64,000 nt of DNA from Tuberibacillus sp. Marseille-P3662 (GTDB lineage Bacteria > Bacillota > Bacilli > Bacillales > Sporolactobacillaceae): contig NZ_FXBS01000006.1 of NCBI RefSeq assembly GCF_900178005.1, positions 1,955,585-2,019,584 on the forward strand. The letters are read 5' to 3'. Each line of letters starts with the position of its first letter. The first letter of the stretch is position 1. The notes under the pieces were generated by a model. That model saw nothing but the letters and a program-made list of their open reading frames with translations. It did no database searches and was not told the DNA's origin. The translations under genes and the position numbers were made by a program. Positions 50,782 to 59,916 of this stretch are shown piece by piece.

Positions 50782-50898
50782 TTGCAAAAAGTCACGAACC
50801 TATTAAAAAAAATGTCTCCATTTATGATTGCAGTTACCATTTTCATCATTAGCGTCCTTCTAATGATCGCTATGTTCATCTTTTTAGGACAGCAATAA
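50782..50898 (+). CDS. 38-residue single-helix membrane peptide
   Basis: An unlisted ORF with TTG start at 50782, eight bases after AAGGAG. The peptide is a basic stretch (MQKVTNLLKKMSPF) then one hydrophobic helix (MIAVTIFIISVLLMIAMFIF) and a short LGQQ end. A terminator follows 18 bases after the stop. The signals around it are good, so I think it is expressed. Size and plan resemble small membrane regulators or stress peptides of Bacillus; no family is recognised. Confidence 0.65.
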   Translation: MQKVTNLLKKMSPFMIAVTIFIISVLLMIAMFIFLGQQ

Positions 50899-50915
50899 TT
50901 CAATTAACATGCTTT

Positions 50916-50947
50916 AAGCTGCCCCATGGGAATCAGGACAGCTTTTC
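50916..50947 (+). terminator. Terminator of the small membrane peptide gene
   Basis: AAGCTGCCC pairs with GGACAGCTT (one mismatch) followed by TTTT. It may also act on the convergent gal operon. Confidence 0.7.
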
Positions 50948-50964
50948 ATATCATCATTGGTATA

Positions 50965-52488
50965 TCACTTGACGGTACTGATAAAACGGCGAAACGCTTG
51001 TTGACCTTCCTCATCTCTTTTAAAGACACCAGCATGTTCCAATATCGTTGCAAACACTTGCCCGATTTCCTGTTCCAAAATTGCGTTAACATTGCTCGAT
51101 TTAACTTCTGAATACTTGGTCTTGATCTGCCTGCCCCAATCAAGGTGTTTATGAATCCGTTCATCATCGGGGCTAGGAGCATCATTAACATCATCCGCTA
51201 AAAATCGGCCCAATTGTTCCAACTCTTCTTTTAATCGTCCTGGTAATACCGCAAGGCCCATGACCTCGATTAAACCGATGTTTTCCTTTTTGATATGATG
51301 GACATTAGCATGGGGATGAAAAATGCCTAACGGATGTGCTTCTGATGTACGATTGTTACGTAAAACAAGGTCAAGTTCGAACCAGTCCCCGCGGCGTCTT
51401 GCAATCGGAGTGATCGTATTATGACGCTCACCATTTGTTGATGCATAAATACTAACAGACGGATCACTATAACGAACCCAAGCATCAAAAATCATACCGG
51501 CAAGATCAGATAAGGTATCCGGATCTTCCGATTGTAAGCGGATAACCGACATCGGCCACTTGACAATCCCGGCTTTGACATTCGGGAAGTTTGGAAATTC
51601 AATCGGCTCATCCATACCTGCTTTGGCCATCGGAAATTCGTGATGACCACCTTGGAAATGATCATGACTCAGTACCGAACCTCCGACGATGGGAAGATCT
51701 GCATTGGAACCAAGAAAATAGTGTGGGTATGTCTCCACAAATGCCAGCAGCCGGTCAAATGTGGCTTTGTTAATGTCCATCGGTACATGATCTTCTTTTA
51801 AAACAATACAGTGTTCGTTGTAATAGACATACGGTGAATATTGCAAGTACCATTGTTCACCTTGCAATGTGACTGGTATGATGCGGTGGTTCTGCCGGGC
51901 CGGGTGATCAAGGCGACCCGTGTATCCAACATTTTCCTTACACAATACACACTGCGGATATTGAATATCCAATTGCGAGCCTTTTGCGGCCGCAATCGCC
52001 TTAGGATCCTTCTCAGGTTTTGATAAATTAATGGTGATTTCTATCTCACCGTAATCCGTCGGCGTGAGCCACTGTTCGTTCTTTGCAATCCGATCCGTCC
52101 GTATATAATTAACGTCTTTAGAAAATCGATAAAAATCAGCTGTTGCTTGTTTGGGGCCGTCTTTTTTCATTATTTCTTGAAACTGGCGGATCACTTCCGT
52201 TTGCGATGGGACGAGACACCCCATAAGTTTCGTATCTAACAAATCCCGTTCGGTCACGGTGTTATCAGGTAGTCTGTCATGTTCAGCGGCCCAATTTAGA
52301 ATGTTACTCAGAATGTCAACCGGTGATGCCTGCCATTCCTTTTCAACCTCGACTGGTTCAATTCCTTTCAAATCTAATACATCTAATATTTTATTCCTGG
52401 TCAGCGACCAATCCCAGGAAGTGATCAGTTGTTTTTCAAGACCGTATTGAATGAGGCGTTCAATATCTCGAGCAATTTGAATGGACAT
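50965..52488 (-). CDS. galT: UDP-glucose:hexose-1-phosphate uridylyltransferase (Firmicutes-type GalT)
   Basis: A 507-residue class 2 GalT, longer than the E. coli type. Motifs are HPARQNHRIIPVTL, VGGSVLSHDHFQGGHHEFPM with the nucleophile region, and IGLIEVMGLAVLPGRLKEEL. It exchanges UMP between UDP-glucose and galactose-1-phosphate. It is the last gene of galK-galE-galT; its start is 19 bases after the galE stop. No GalM mutarotase is present in the window. Confidence 0.96.
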   Translation of the reverse strand: MSIQIARDIERLIQYGLEKQLITSWDWSLTRNKILDVLDLKGIEPVEVEKEWQASPVDILSNILNWAAEHDRLPDNTVTERDLLDTKLMGCLVPSQTEVIRQFQEIMKKDGPKQATADFYRFSKDVNYIRTDRIAKNEQWLTPTDYGEIEITINLSKPEKDPKAIAAAKGSQLDIQYPQCVLCKENVGYTGRLDHPARQNHRIIPVTLQGEQWYLQYSPYVYYNEHCIVLKEDHVPMDINKATFDRLLAFVETYPHYFLGSNADLPIVGGSVLSHDHFQGGHHEFPMAKAGMDEPIEFPNFPNVKAGIVKWPMSVIRLQSEDPDTLSDLAGMIFDAWVRYSDPSVSIYASTNGERHNTITPIARRRGDWFELDLVLRNNRTSEAHPLGIFHPHANVHHIKKENIGLIEVMGLAVLPGRLKEELEQLGRFLADDVNDAPSPDDERIHKHLDWGRQIKTKYSEVKSSNVNAILEQEIGQVFATILEHAGVFKRDEEGQQAFRRFISTVK

Positions 52489-52507
52489 TCCCTCTCATCC
52501 TTTCAGA

Positions 52508-53497
52508 TTAAGATCCATAACCATGCGGATGCTGCTTGAACCATTGCCAAGCGGTACCGATCATCGTTTCCATGTCCGTATATTGCGGCTTCCAGCCCAA
52601 CACACATTTCGCCTTGTCAGATGCTGCGACTAATTTGGCTGGATCACCGGATCGACGCGGGCTGACATAAGCGGGAATCTCATGACCCGTAACACGTCTT
52701 GCCGCTTCAATCACCTCTTTAACGGAAAATCCTGTCCCGCTTCCGAGATTGTAAACACCACTTTGTTGGCTCTCTCTTAAATGATCGATCGCTAAAATAT
52801 GGGCAGCAACCAAATCGGTTACGTGAATATAATCACGGATACACGTCCCATCAGGTGTTGGATAATCATCGCCAAAAATCGCAACTTGATTCCGCTTCCC
52901 AAGGGCTACTTGAAGAACAATCGGAATCAGATGGGTTTCAGGCTCATGGTCTTCACCTAGACCACCTTTAAGGTGGGCACCAGCAACATTAAAATAACGG
53001 AGCACCACGTATTTTATCCCATAAGCTATATCCGCCCATTTTAACATGTTTTCGATTGCGAGTTTGGTCTCCCCATAAGGGTTGGTCGGTTCAGTCCGAT
53101 CCGTTTCTTGAATCGGGACTTGATCAGGTTCTCCGTAAACCGCCGCTGTTGATGAAAACACGATACTCTTGACGCCGTGCCGATGCATGGCTTTTAGCAG
53201 ACAAATCGCACCACCCACGTTATTGTCATAATACTTTAATGGATCTTCTACACTTTCACCAACGAGTGAATCAGCAGCGAAGTGCATGACCGCCTCAATG
53301 TTATTGTCAGTAAACACCCGGTCAAGAAACGATTCGTCGCGCAAATCACCATTATAGAACGTCGCTTCATTAAAAATTGAATGGGCATGCCCTTTCTGTA
53401 AATTGTCAATCACAACAACCTCTTGCCCGCGCTCCAAAACATGAGCAGCGGCGTGACTGCCAATATAACCAGCACCGCCACATACTAAAACCGCCAT
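52508..53497 (-). CDS. galE: UDP-glucose 4-epimerase
   Basis: A 329-residue extended short-chain dehydrogenase. NAD-binding GGAGYIGSHAA, FSSTAAVYGEPDQVP, catalytic PYGETKLAIE (Tyr-x-x-x-Lys) and CIRDYIHVTDLVAAHI are all present. It interconverts UDP-galactose and UDP-glucose in the Leloir pathway. It follows galK after 12 bases; GGGGGG precedes the start codon. Confidence 0.96.
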   Translation of the reverse strand: MAVLVCGGAGYIGSHAAAHVLERGQEVVVIDNLQKGHAHSIFNEATFYNGDLRDESFLDRVFTDNNIEAVMHFAADSLVGESVEDPLKYYDNNVGGAICLLKAMHRHGVKSIVFSSTAAVYGEPDQVPIQETDRTEPTNPYGETKLAIENMLKWADIAYGIKYVVLRYFNVAGAHLKGGLGEDHEPETHLIPIVLQVALGKRNQVAIFGDDYPTPDGTCIRDYIHVTDLVAAHILAIDHLRESQQSGVYNLGSGTGFSVKEVIEAARRVTGHEIPAYVSPRRSGDPAKLVAASDKAKCVLGWKPQYTDMETMIGTAWQWFKQHPHGYGS

Positions 53498-53509
53498 ATA
53501 TTAACCCCC

Positions 53510-54679
53510 CTATATGATTTCTCGGGCACCATCACCGACATTTAAAACGTAAAATTCCGCTTCCCGGCCCATCTGTTCCCTATATTGCTGCCCGACATAG
53601 TCCTTAAATGAATCCAGCGCACCATCTTTGACAATGCTCACGGTACAGCCACCAAAACCGGCACCGGTCATACGTGACCCCATCACACCAGCTATTTCCC
53701 ATGCAGCCTGGGCAAGTGTGTCTAATTCATCACCTGTTACTTCATAATCATCACGCAAGGAAACGTGTGATGCGTTCATCAGTTTTCCGAATGACTGGAC
53801 ATCACCAGCTTGTAAATGGTGAACCGCTGAAATCGTTCGTTGATTTTCATAGATAACATGCTTCGCCCGCTTGCGATCTATGTCATTTTTGATGAGGTGT
53901 TGATAGGTCTCAAAATGTTCAGGACTTAAATCAGCCAATGTAGCGATATTGAGTGCTCTTTGCAAATCCTTAAGGGCCCGCTCACATTCACGCCGGCGCT
54001 CGTTATACTTGGAATCAGCCAATGACCGCGGCTTTTGGCTATTCGTAATCACTAAGGAAGCATCCTCTAATTTCAACGGACTATATTGATATTCAAGAGT
54101 ATGACAGTTTAAAAGAATCGCGCTGTCTTGCTTGCTCATTCCGATTGCAAACATATCCATAATCCCACAGCTGACACCGACGAAATCATTTTCAGCCTGT
54201 TGAGCCAATTGGACAAGATCAAGCATGGTGGTCTCCACATTGAACAACGCTTTTAACATGACGGCTGTCACCAGTTCAATTGAGGCTGAGGATGACAACC
54301 CTGTGCCATGAGGTAAATTGCCATAATAAAGTACATCAAAGCCACATTCTAAAGGCCATCCTTTGTCAGACATGACTTTGATCACACCTTTGGGATAATT
54401 AGCCCAATCATGCGCATCATCATACGTTACATCATTCAAATCATATTCAATCACACCCCTATCATTAAAATTGTGTGACATCATTCTGATCCTCTGATCA
54501 CCACGTATACGAACCACCGCATAAGTCCCAATATCAAGCCCACAAGGAAACACATAGCCCCCATTATAATCGGTATGCTCGCCAATCAGATTCACTCGCC
54601 CCGGAGCAAAGAACGTTCTTGGCTTGGCACCATCATCTCCGAATATTTGATTAAACTGTCGCACCAGTTCTTTTATCAT
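53510..54679 (-). CDS. galK: Galactokinase
   Basis: A 389-residue GHMP kinase. The signature GRVNLIGEHTDYNGGYVFP, ATP loop GLSSSASIELVTA, catalytic aspartate region GVSCGIMDMFAIG and MTGAGFGGCTVSIV are visible. It phosphorylates galactose at C1. First gene of the gal operon, divergent from the ROK regulator, with AGAGGT eight bases before the ATG. Confidence 0.96.
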   Translation of the reverse strand: MIKELVRQFNQIFGDDGAKPRTFFAPGRVNLIGEHTDYNGGYVFPCGLDIGTYAVVRIRGDQRIRMMSHNFNDRGVIEYDLNDVTYDDAHDWANYPKGVIKVMSDKGWPLECGFDVLYYGNLPHGTGLSSSASIELVTAVMLKALFNVETTMLDLVQLAQQAENDFVGVSCGIMDMFAIGMSKQDSAILLNCHTLEYQYSPLKLEDASLVITNSQKPRSLADSKYNERRRECERALKDLQRALNIATLADLSPEHFETYQHLIKNDIDRKRAKHVIYENQRTISAVHHLQAGDVQSFGKLMNASHVSLRDDYEVTGDELDTLAQAAWEIAGVMGSRMTGAGFGGCTVSIVKDGALDSFKDYVGQQYREQMGREAEFYVLNVGDGAREII

Positions 54680-54757
54680 AAATTGATACCTCTTTTACTC
54701 ATTTTCTCATTGATGTTTACAGGTGTCATAAACTTTATTAATTAATTTTATTAACTT

Positions 54758-54771
54758 GATATGAGCATATC
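54758..54771. promoter_or_regulatory. Candidate operator in the galK-ROK intergenic region
   Basis: GATATGAGCATATC is a perfect inverted repeat (6-2-6) in the 186-base divergent region. Two TTTATTAA direct repeats lie next to it (54734 and 54746). Either could bind the ROK protein. Confidence 0.35.
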
Positions 54772-54865
54772 ACATATGTATCGAAATATGAAGCGCTATC
54801 ATCATTCCACTTGCATTTTCTTTTGTTATTTCTTAAATTAAAGGAAGTTATAGGAGGCGGTAGCC

Positions 54866-56095
54866 ATGCATTCAAAGTATCAGACAGGCAGCTTCGAATT
54901 AATGAAGACGATGAACCGTTCGTTAATTTTAAATACAATTAGGGAAAAAGGTCCTGTTTCCAGAGCCGAAATTGCGAAATTGACTGAGTTAACCCCGCCC
55001 ACCGTGAGCAATGTCGTCAAGCAATTGCTCGCGTCCGGTATCGTCATAGAAACCACTCAGGGTGAATCCAACGGCGGCCGTAAACCGACCATGCTCATTA
55101 TTAATGCTCAAAATTTTTATGTGGTGGGTTTGGACGTAGGGCCGAAAGTCATTCGTTTTGCCTTAACGGATCTGAATGGATCGATCATGCATCATCTTGA
55201 ACTATCTATTGATGTCGGCGTTCATAATCATGGCTTACTGGAACTGATGAAGCGAGGCATTCAAACCCTTATCACGAAAATCAGCCCTGAACGGGAGAAA
55301 ATGATTGGTATTGGTATTGGAATGCATGGCATTGTCGATGTTGACCAAGGTATGTCTAAGTTTGCACCAAACTTAAATTTAAGAGATATACCGATCAAGG
55401 CTACGCTTGAGGAAACCTTCGGCGTGGTTGTTAAAGTCGAGAATGATGCGCGCGTTATGGCCTTAGGTGAAGTTTGGTTTGGTCAAGGTCAAAACTATCG
55501 TCACGTCATGACCGTCAATGTCGGTCATGGTATCGGAGCCGGATTAACAATCAACGGCGAATTATATCACGGCCACAGTTTTCTGGCTGGCGAAATTGGA
55601 CATATGAGTATCGATTTGTCAGGCCCCAAATGCCCATGCGGCAGTTATGGTTGTCTGCAAACATTCGCATCAGGTCCAGCGATTGCTGAACGCGTCAAAA
55701 AGGAACTGGCCTCAGGACAAGCCAGTTCGATCAATGAACATATCGATCATCTTGATCAAATCAATGGAAAAATGGTTTACGATGCTGCACAAGAAGGTGA
55801 TGAACTATGCCTAAATATTTTACAACAAACAGGACGTTATCTTGGCATTGGTTTAACCAATTTGATCCATGTCATCAACCCCGAATACATCATCCTTACC
55901 GGCGGTGTCGCAAAAGCCGGCGATATTCTCTTAGATCCGATCAAAGCAACGATAGCCGAACGCGGAATAACATCGGCCGCGAAACAAACGAAAGTGGCTG
56001 TATCCAAACTTGGGGATCATTCCGCCGCCGTCGGTGCCGTCACTTTAATATTAACTGAACTGTTTTCTTCCGACTCATCTCATATTTCAGCTTAA
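54866..56095 (+). CDS. ROK family transcriptional regulator (XylR/NagC-like), probable gal regulator
   Basis: A 409-residue ROK repressor. The N-terminal winged helix-turn-helix reads GPVSRAEIAKLTELTPPTVS; the sugar-kinase-like body has VVGLDVGPKVIRFALTDL, VENDARVMALGEVWFG and the zinc motif CPCGSYGCLQ. The pattern suggests it binds a sugar and controls the divergent galKET operon. GGAGG precedes the ATG by eight bases. Inducer not identifiable. Confidence 0.9.
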   Translation: MHSKYQTGSFELMKTMNRSLILNTIREKGPVSRAEIAKLTELTPPTVSNVVKQLLASGIVIETTQGESNGGRKPTMLIINAQNFYVVGLDVGPKVIRFALTDLNGSIMHHLELSIDVGVHNHGLLELMKRGIQTLITKISPEREKMIGIGIGMHGIVDVDQGMSKFAPNLNLRDIPIKATLEETFGVVVKVENDARVMALGEVWFGQGQNYRHVMTVNVGHGIGAGLTINGELYHGHSFLAGEIGHMSIDLSGPKCPCGSYGCLQTFASGPAIAERVKKELASGQASSINEHIDHLDQINGKMVYDAAQEGDELCLNILQQTGRYLGIGLTNLIHVINPEYIILTGGVAKAGDILLDPIKATIAERGITSAAKQTKVAVSKLGDHSAAVGAVTLILTELFSSDSSHISA

Positions 56096-56126
56096 AGAAA
56101 GCTGGGACAAAAGTATATTCATCACA

Positions 56127-56171
56127 AAATCATCCGAACTTTTCTATTACTCCGTTCGGATGATTTGTTTT
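56127..56171 (+). terminator. Terminator of the ROK gene
   Basis: AAATCATCCGAAC pairs with GTTCGGATGATTT, followed by GTTTT. The stem-loop with the preceding GCTGGGACAAAAG resembles terminator repeats seen often in Bacillaceae. Confidence 0.88.
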
Positions 56172-56264
56172 AAAATCGTCATTCCTGCCATCGCTTCGTC
56201 AAAATCCTTCGCTTGCCGAGGCGTCTACATATTTTGGACGACGCTTAGACCTTGACCTCTTTCT

Positions 56265-56444
56265 CTACGAATCTGTTGTTTTTGGCTTTTCTTCTTTTGG
56301 TATTTCCCTAGCTTGGTCAACATGTGGATACTTATAACGTTCATAGACATTGCCGGCGGCTAGACCCTCATCCACCATGCGGTCTTCACCATTTTCATAT
56401 TTTTGCTTAGGATCTTCGTCTCTTTTATGATCCCTGCGGCTCAT
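56265..56444 (-). CDS. Small hydrophilic protein, unknown
   Basis: An unlisted 59-residue ORF, MSRRDHKRDEDPKQKYENGE at the start, very rich in Lys, Arg, Asp and Glu, no membrane segment. AGGAGG lies eight bases before the ATG. The composition is like that of small spore or stress proteins of Bacillus, but I do not recognise the family. Codon pattern and ribosome binding site make it likely real. Confidence 0.65.
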   Translation of the reverse strand: MSRRDHKRDEDPKQKYENGEDRMVDEGLAAGNVYERYKYPHVDQAREIPKEEKPKTTDS

Positions 56445-56810
56445 AAATCCATCCTCCTTTGTCAGAGACTAAGTGATGACTTGGCTCCTGCTTTCCTGTA
56501 AATGAAATACCCCGATGCCTCGCTATCTTAAACTCGGCGTTTGTCTAATGACCGTTTCGGATCACAATTAACCCATCAACATCATTGTTCCTAATGCTTT
56601 TATACTAATTTTACCTTTATGTTATAAGCCTTAAGACCTAATTTCTATTTTCTACGAATCTTTTTTAAAAATAATTGAAAAGCAAATGATCCTAGCACGA
56701 CATTATCAGGACTTTTTTACTACTATTATACGATTTGACACAAAACAACATTCCATGTGAATATTTTGATAGTTTCCTATTTTATTAATTATTAAGTTTA
56801 AGGAGAGGTG
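56445..56810. other. Intergenic region upstream of the metalloprotease
   Basis: About 365 bases with no gene. A TTGACA at 56735-56740 could be a -35 for the protease, but the -10 at 17 bases (TGAATA) is weak. AT content rises strongly after 56600. Nothing else is seen. Confidence 0.4.
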
Positions 56811-59015
56811 ATGACAACAATGAGGAAACACAAATGGCTATCCATAGCACTAGCCGTCGGACTGACCACAAGTTCGCTATTGGCCTTCGGAACTGTTAAT
56901 CAGGCTTCAGCTCAGCCAAAAGAACCTGACTGGAACGTTCAGCGTTACGGTAACATCAAGGATATTGGGCCGAAGTTAAGGAAACAGGCAGAAAACGAAA
57001 CATTCGTTAATAACTTAACTGATCAACTCAAGAAGAAAGCCGAAAAATTGAACCTTGAAGAACAAACAACTGAGGAAAAGTCATCCAAATCTAATGACAA
57101 CTCTAATGGTGAAAATCAGGTTGAGAAATACTTCGTCAGTTATGACCTTCAAGCGGCGGGCGGTTATGCCCTCGAAAAGTATACTAAGCTTGCCGTTGGG
57201 GAGAATGTCGAAGTATGGGTCGCTGATGATCTATCTTACCCAGATGATCGGGAAAGTGCGAAAGTTAACCAAGAACAAATTGATCATTTAATCGATGAAT
57301 TTGATAACAACATTTATCCTAAAGAAACAGAATTTTTTGGGTCTCCTGATAAACTAACGGGTGACAAAGCGAATCTAGATGACCAATTAGGATTACCTGA
57401 AGATTATTATACCTCTCAGGACGGATCGCATCGTGTGATGTTACTCGTAGATAACTTCAAAGACGAAGCTTATTATGATTCGACCTACCCATTCTATGTA
57501 GCCGGATTCTATTCAAGTCTATATGAACAATATTTTAACAGGAATATCATTAATGTCGACACAAATAGTTTGACAAAAAATACGAATGGCCATTTCGGAA
57601 CAACGGCACATGAGTTCCAACACTTAATCCATGATGATAACGATAGCGATGAAGCGACATTCATCAATGAAGGGATGTCCGATTTTGCTGAATATCTCGT
57701 TTATAACGAACACCCAATGGGTCACGTGAACTTTTTCTTAGATCATCCAGAAAATTCACTTGTTAAATGGGACGAATATTATAATGCTGAAACCGGCCCA
57801 GAAACATTAGGTGATTATGGACAGGCTTACCTTCTTCAGCTCTACTTATATGATCAATTTGGCCAGGCATTTATTCGTGATCTAGCAACTAATCAAGCAA
57901 ACGGTATTGCTGGTATCGAAGCGACATTAGAACAATATGGTTCCGATCTAAGTTTCGAAGAACTATATAGGAATTTCAACATTGCCTTGCATCTGGATAG
58001 CTCAGAACCAGGTGATGGTGCTTACAATTTCAAAAGTATTGATTTGAACGTGAACTACGATGCAGCACAATCAACGGATAAAGCAGGCGTTCCCGCTTGG
58101 GGTGTTGATTTTATTGATCTTGATGACAGTGGTAAAAAACATGATGTCAATTTTGAAGGGATTCAATATCTCCCCGTTCCATGGGAAACCACTAAGAACC
58201 CGCTCAATGGTGATGATTCTGTTTACTACAGCACGAAAGGCGATTTAGCTGATAATCAGCTGATTTTTCCCGTTGATTTAAGCGGATTAGATCAAGCAAC
58301 CCTTAAATTCGATACGCTCTATAATATTGAGAAAAATTGGGATTATGGTGCTGTACAAGTGTCAACGGACGACGGCCAAACTTGGGAAAGCCTAAGCAAT
58401 GCCGATACGACAAGTTCTCTGACCTCTGACGGCCACCCCAATATTAAAGCGAACTTACCTGGATTCACGGGAAGCACAGACGGCTGGACGAACGAACAAT
58501 TTGACTTGTCAAAATACGCCGGACAAAAGGTGCTCGTGTCTTTCCGTTACATGACAGACTGGGCAACCAATTATGATGGTTGGTACATTGACGATATCAG
58601 CATTCCAGAAGCTAATGTTTCCTATGAAGGGAACAATTTGGATCCATTCCAAAGCATTCAAGAAATAAAGAACAGAAAAGTCAATTATGCTGTGACCTTT
58701 ATTAATGAAAATAAACACGGTAAAAAGACGAAATATAAGGTTCGCAACATTGATCCGTTCTCTGTTAACGAAGAAGTGAAACGTCTCAAAGGCCTTCATC
58801 CAAATGGCGACAATTACATGCTCGTCTCATACGTACCAGAAAACGGTGATTATGGTGTGGTTGATTACAGCTATGACTTGGACAAACCCGGCAAAGGTCC
58901 AAAAGCTGGACACGGCAACCCTGGAAAAGGCTATAAAGGCCCTAAGCCACCGAAAAATCATCCAGGACATGTCAAAACGGATAACCCTAACGGCCCTGAT
59001 ACCATCGTTCACTAA
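56811..59015 (+). CDS. Secreted zinc metalloprotease with immune-inhibitor-A-like C-terminal domain
   Basis: A 734-residue exported protein. A signal peptide ends near NQASAQ. The catalytic region is FGTTAHEFQHLIHDDNDSDE followed by FINEGMSDFAEYL: HExxH plus a downstream ExxxD, the gluzincin arrangement, unlike the HExxHxxGxxD of classical M6 enzymes. Residues about 440-600 form a beta-sandwich, with DQATLKFDTLYNIEKNWDYG and YDGWYIDDISIPEA, as in the region after the protease in InhA-like proteins. The C-terminal tail is rich in Gly, Lys and Pro (KPGKGPKAGHGNPGKGYKGP). The ATG at 56811, five bases after AGGAG, is the best start. Confidence 0.85.
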   Translation: MTTMRKHKWLSIALAVGLTTSSLLAFGTVNQASAQPKEPDWNVQRYGNIKDIGPKLRKQAENETFVNNLTDQLKKKAEKLNLEEQTTEEKSSKSNDNSNGENQVEKYFVSYDLQAAGGYALEKYTKLAVGENVEVWVADDLSYPDDRESAKVNQEQIDHLIDEFDNNIYPKETEFFGSPDKLTGDKANLDDQLGLPEDYYTSQDGSHRVMLLVDNFKDEAYYDSTYPFYVAGFYSSLYEQYFNRNIINVDTNSLTKNTNGHFGTTAHEFQHLIHDDNDSDEATFINEGMSDFAEYLVYNEHPMGHVNFFLDHPENSLVKWDEYYNAETGPETLGDYGQAYLLQLYLYDQFGQAFIRDLATNQANGIAGIEATLEQYGSDLSFEELYRNFNIALHLDSSEPGDGAYNFKSIDLNVNYDAAQSTDKAGVPAWGVDFIDLDDSGKKHDVNFEGIQYLPVPWETTKNPLNGDDSVYYSTKGDLADNQLIFPVDLSGLDQATLKFDTLYNIEKNWDYGAVQVSTDDGQTWESLSNADTTSSLTSDGHPNIKANLPGFTGSTDGWTNEQFDLSKYAGQKVLVSFRYMTDWATNYDGWYIDDISIPEANVSYEGNNLDPFQSIQEIKNRKVNYAVTFINENKHGKKTKYKVRNIDPFSVNEEVKRLKGLHPNGDNYMLVSYVPENGDYGVVDYSYDLDKPGKGPKAGHGNPGKGYKGPKPPKNHPGHVKTDNPNGPDTIVH

Positions 59016-59025
59016 AGTTCAAGCC

Positions 59026-59057
59026 AGCTCGCTCTTGTTACAGAGCGAGCTTTTTTT
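59026..59057 (+). terminator. Terminator of the metalloprotease gene
   Basis: AGCTCGCTCT pairs with AGAGCGAGCT around TGTTAC, followed by seven T. Confidence 0.93.
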
Positions 59058-59079
59058 CTTTATATTGCGTGCGAATGGT

Positions 59080-59514
59080 TCAATAAACACTGGCACACGT
59101 TCCAGCTGCAGGTTCATAATAACAATGATTTTTATATTGACCAGAAAAAGGTTGATCATACCATGTTGAAGGACATGGACCTGATGGATTGAAATACCAT
59201 AGAGAATATTTCGCTGGATGTTGCCTCCAATATTTCAAATTCCTTCTGGCTAATCTCCTTTCAACTTCTCTCGCTCTTCGATAAAATAAACTGCCTTTTT
59301 GGACAGCTTCAAACGTATAATTTCCTCCTTGTACTTGATAAATGACATCTGATATTGTTCTTAGATCTGTAAAGTCTAAACAATCCGCTACACCACGATT
59401 AACGATGACATTGCCTACAAACAACATCCCTGTCTTTCCTTCACCCACAGCTTCCGCTCTCATCAACCTTGCCATTAAGTCAACGTCTGAACTTCTGTAT
59501 TTCATTCTTGGCAT
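59080..59514 (-). CDS. cwlJ: Spore cortex-lytic cell wall hydrolase CwlJ
   Basis: A 144-residue member of the SleB/CwlJ hydrolase_2 family: DVDLMARLMRAEAVGEGKTG, MLFVGNVIVNRG, SLFYRRAREVERRLARRN and YSLWYFNPSGPCPSTWYDQP, nearly collinear with B. subtilis CwlJ. It degrades cortex peptidoglycan during germination. The frame is open to 59553; GGGGTG and the family start place it at the ATG at 59514. ATTGTATG at 59532-59539 (CATACAAT on the coding strand) matches a sigma-E -10, as expected for cwlJ, but is very close to the start. Confidence 0.94.
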   Translation of the reverse strand: MPRMKYRSSDVDLMARLMRAEAVGEGKTGMLFVGNVIVNRGVADCLDFTDLRTISDVIYQVQGGNYTFEAVQKGSLFYRRAREVERRLARRNLKYWRQHPAKYSLWYFNPSGPCPSTWYDQPFSGQYKNHCYYEPAAGTCASVY

Positions 59515-59645
59515 TTTTTCACCCCAAAAATATTGTATGAAAACGAAACCCATTTTGATTTCAATATTTTATGATCATGAATCAGGAATAACATCACTTA
59601 TACGTGACATCATAAGGAGGAAAACCATGAAGGAGGCTATTTCCC

Positions 59646-59846
59646 ATGGGAAGAGGTCACAAACATCGTGTCAACCGTGACAAAAATTCAAAACACTTAC
59701 CACAGACGCCTGATCAGCTAAAAAGGCCTGACGGCGAAGACGAAACATTAGAGTTATCCCGGGAGCTTGATGACCGCTATGAACTGAAGGCCAAACCAGG
59801 CCTTGATGAAAAGACGGAATTAAGAAGGAAAGATGAGGAAGAATAA
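59646..59846 (+). CDS. YfhD-like small protein
   Basis: A 66-residue hydrophilic protein starting MGRGHKHRVNRDKNSKHLPQ. This opening and the acidic/basic body (DGEDETLELSRELDDRYEL) match the B. subtilis YfhD family as I remember it. AAGGAGG lies ten bases before the ATG. The function of YfhD is unknown. Not to be confused with the YfhE-like gene at 20426-20584. Confidence 0.82.
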   Translation: MGRGHKHRVNRDKNSKHLPQTPDQLKRPDGEDETLELSRELDDRYELKAKPGLDEKTELRRKDEEE

Positions 59847-59858
59847 CTGAGCAAAAGC

Positions 59859-59905
59859 GGGTGACCCAAAGTATCAAGCATACTTAAGGGTCACCCTAGT
59901 TTTTG
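59859..59905 (+). terminator. Terminator of the yfhD-like gene
   Basis: GGGTGACCC pairs with GGGTCACCC, with a nested AAGTAT/ATACTT stem, followed by TAGTTTTT. Confidence 0.88.
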
Positions 59906-59916
59906 AGCTCGATTTG

